DNA from: Bacteroidales bacterium
Lineage (GTDB): Bacteria; Bacteroidota; Bacteroidia; Bacteroidales; Lentimicrobiaceae
Reading direction: 5' to 3'
Length of the DNA: 23,990 nt
Assembly: GCA_022837485.1 (NCBI GenBank)
Contig: JALHHH010000051.1
Span: 1 to 23,990, forward strand
The translations under genes and the position numbers were made by a program. Positions 23,673-23,990 of this stretch are shown piece by piece. The notes below the pieces were generated by a model. It worked only from the letters and a program-made list of their open reading frames with translations. It had not been told where the DNA came from and did not search any database. Numbering within the stretch: position 1 is the stretch's first letter; every line of letters begins with the position of its first letter.

Positions 23673-23990
23673 AGGGTTAAATTTTTGGCATAAAATTACG
23701 AAAATGGATTAAAAGCAGCGGGAAAAGCAGAAATTTATATATAACTGAATAACAAGCCATTGATTATTTTTCTGGAAGGAGTGTTTACGGAAGTTGAAAA
23801 GGGATGTGAAAAAAGTTTAATTTTTTTTAGTTTGGAAGATGTTAATGATGAACGAGTTAGAGAGATGACCAAAAAAAAGTTTGGCTTACCTCTTGCCAGA
23901 ATAAAAAAAGGCTGTACTTTTGCAATCCCAATTACGACAAACGTTGATTTAAGAAGGCATAAGGAGGAGTTGGGAAGTTTTTTGAAAAAA
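23673..23990. other. AT-rich intergenic region at the right edge, with an outward promoter
   Basis: No recognisable gene. It holds the presumed promoter of the barrel protein (-), repeated AAAAAAGTTT (23809-23818, 23873-23882) and AGTTTGG (23829-23835, 23878-23884) strings, a good plus-strand promoter (23893-23922), and an 82-codon open frame without a convincing start (23745-23990) that runs off the window. Confidence 0.55.
23893..23922 (+). promoter_or_regulatory. Strong Bacteroidota-type promoter reading out of the window
   Basis: TTG (23893-23895), a 19-bp spacer, then TACTTTTG (23915-23922), followed by CA. An A/T-rich upstream region with repeated AAAAAAGTTT may act like an UP element. 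Such arrangements often precede stable RNA or ribosomal genes in Bacteroidota, but the product lies outside. Confidence 0.6.

Noticed and set aside
1..23990. CRISPR arrays, insertion sequences, phage genes, toxin-antitoxin or defence modules
   Set aside because: No regularly spaced direct repeats, transposase or integrase motifs, or defence-type domains were seen on either strand; the gene content is core metabolism, envelope and information processing.

Overview
The window looks like chromosome of a member of the Bacteroidota (Bacteroidales/Marinilabiliales-like; the genus cannot be fixed from sequence alone). Three things point there. The primary sigma factor is short (287 aa) and lacks region 1.1. 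Several starts are preceded by the Bacteroidota promoter pattern (TTG or TTTG, about 19-21 bp, then TAnnTTTG) while good Shine-Dalgarno sites are mostly absent. The carotenoid cluster uses the small fused membrane-type lycopene cyclase. Nothing suggests a phage, plasmid, insertion sequence, CRISPR array or recent island, and I see no tRNA or rRNA gene inside the window.

Layout. 1-3677 (+): end of a diacylglycerol-kinase-like lipid kinase, a SUI1/YciH-type initiation factor, a GT-C glycosyltransferase of the ArnT/PMT type, and a YbdG-like MscS channel, closely packed and partly overlapping. 3715-8608 (-): a carotenoid locus read as crtI, crtB, an unrecognised exported protein, idi, a broken crtZ, crtY (fused CrtYc/CrtYd), then a 67-aa membrane protein with its own promoter. 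8866-9432 (+): a single-gene lipoprotein unit ending in a clear intrinsic terminator. 9779-15289 (+): a three-gene RND efflux operon (membrane fusion protein, HAE1-type pump, TolC-like outer-membrane protein). 15502-18997 (+): rpsO, terminator, pnp, then the primary sigma factor gene and a strong terminator. 19234-21439 (+): rpe and pepD. 21640-23058 (+): an exported GH29 alpha-L-fucosidase, convergent with an outer-membrane barrel protein (23085-23672, -). 23673-23990: AT-rich, with a good promoter pointing out of the window.

How the genes work together. Idi supplies dimethylallyl diphosphate, CrtB makes phytoene, CrtI desaturates it to lycopene, and the CrtY protein makes beta-carotene. Hydroxylation to zeaxanthin should follow, but crtZ has lost about 11 codons, including its first HxxHH metal-binding motif, and is out of frame. 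As written, the locus predicts beta-carotene as the end product unless another hydroxylase exists. GGPP synthase is not in this window.

Most of the window is ordinary core genome. I do not see a convincing undescribed system. The items most worth a second look are the crtZ lesion, the unrecognised exported protein inside the crt operon, the paired palindromes upstream of crtI, the repeat/hairpin at the start of the pnp leader, and the promoter with a conflicting open frame at the right edge.
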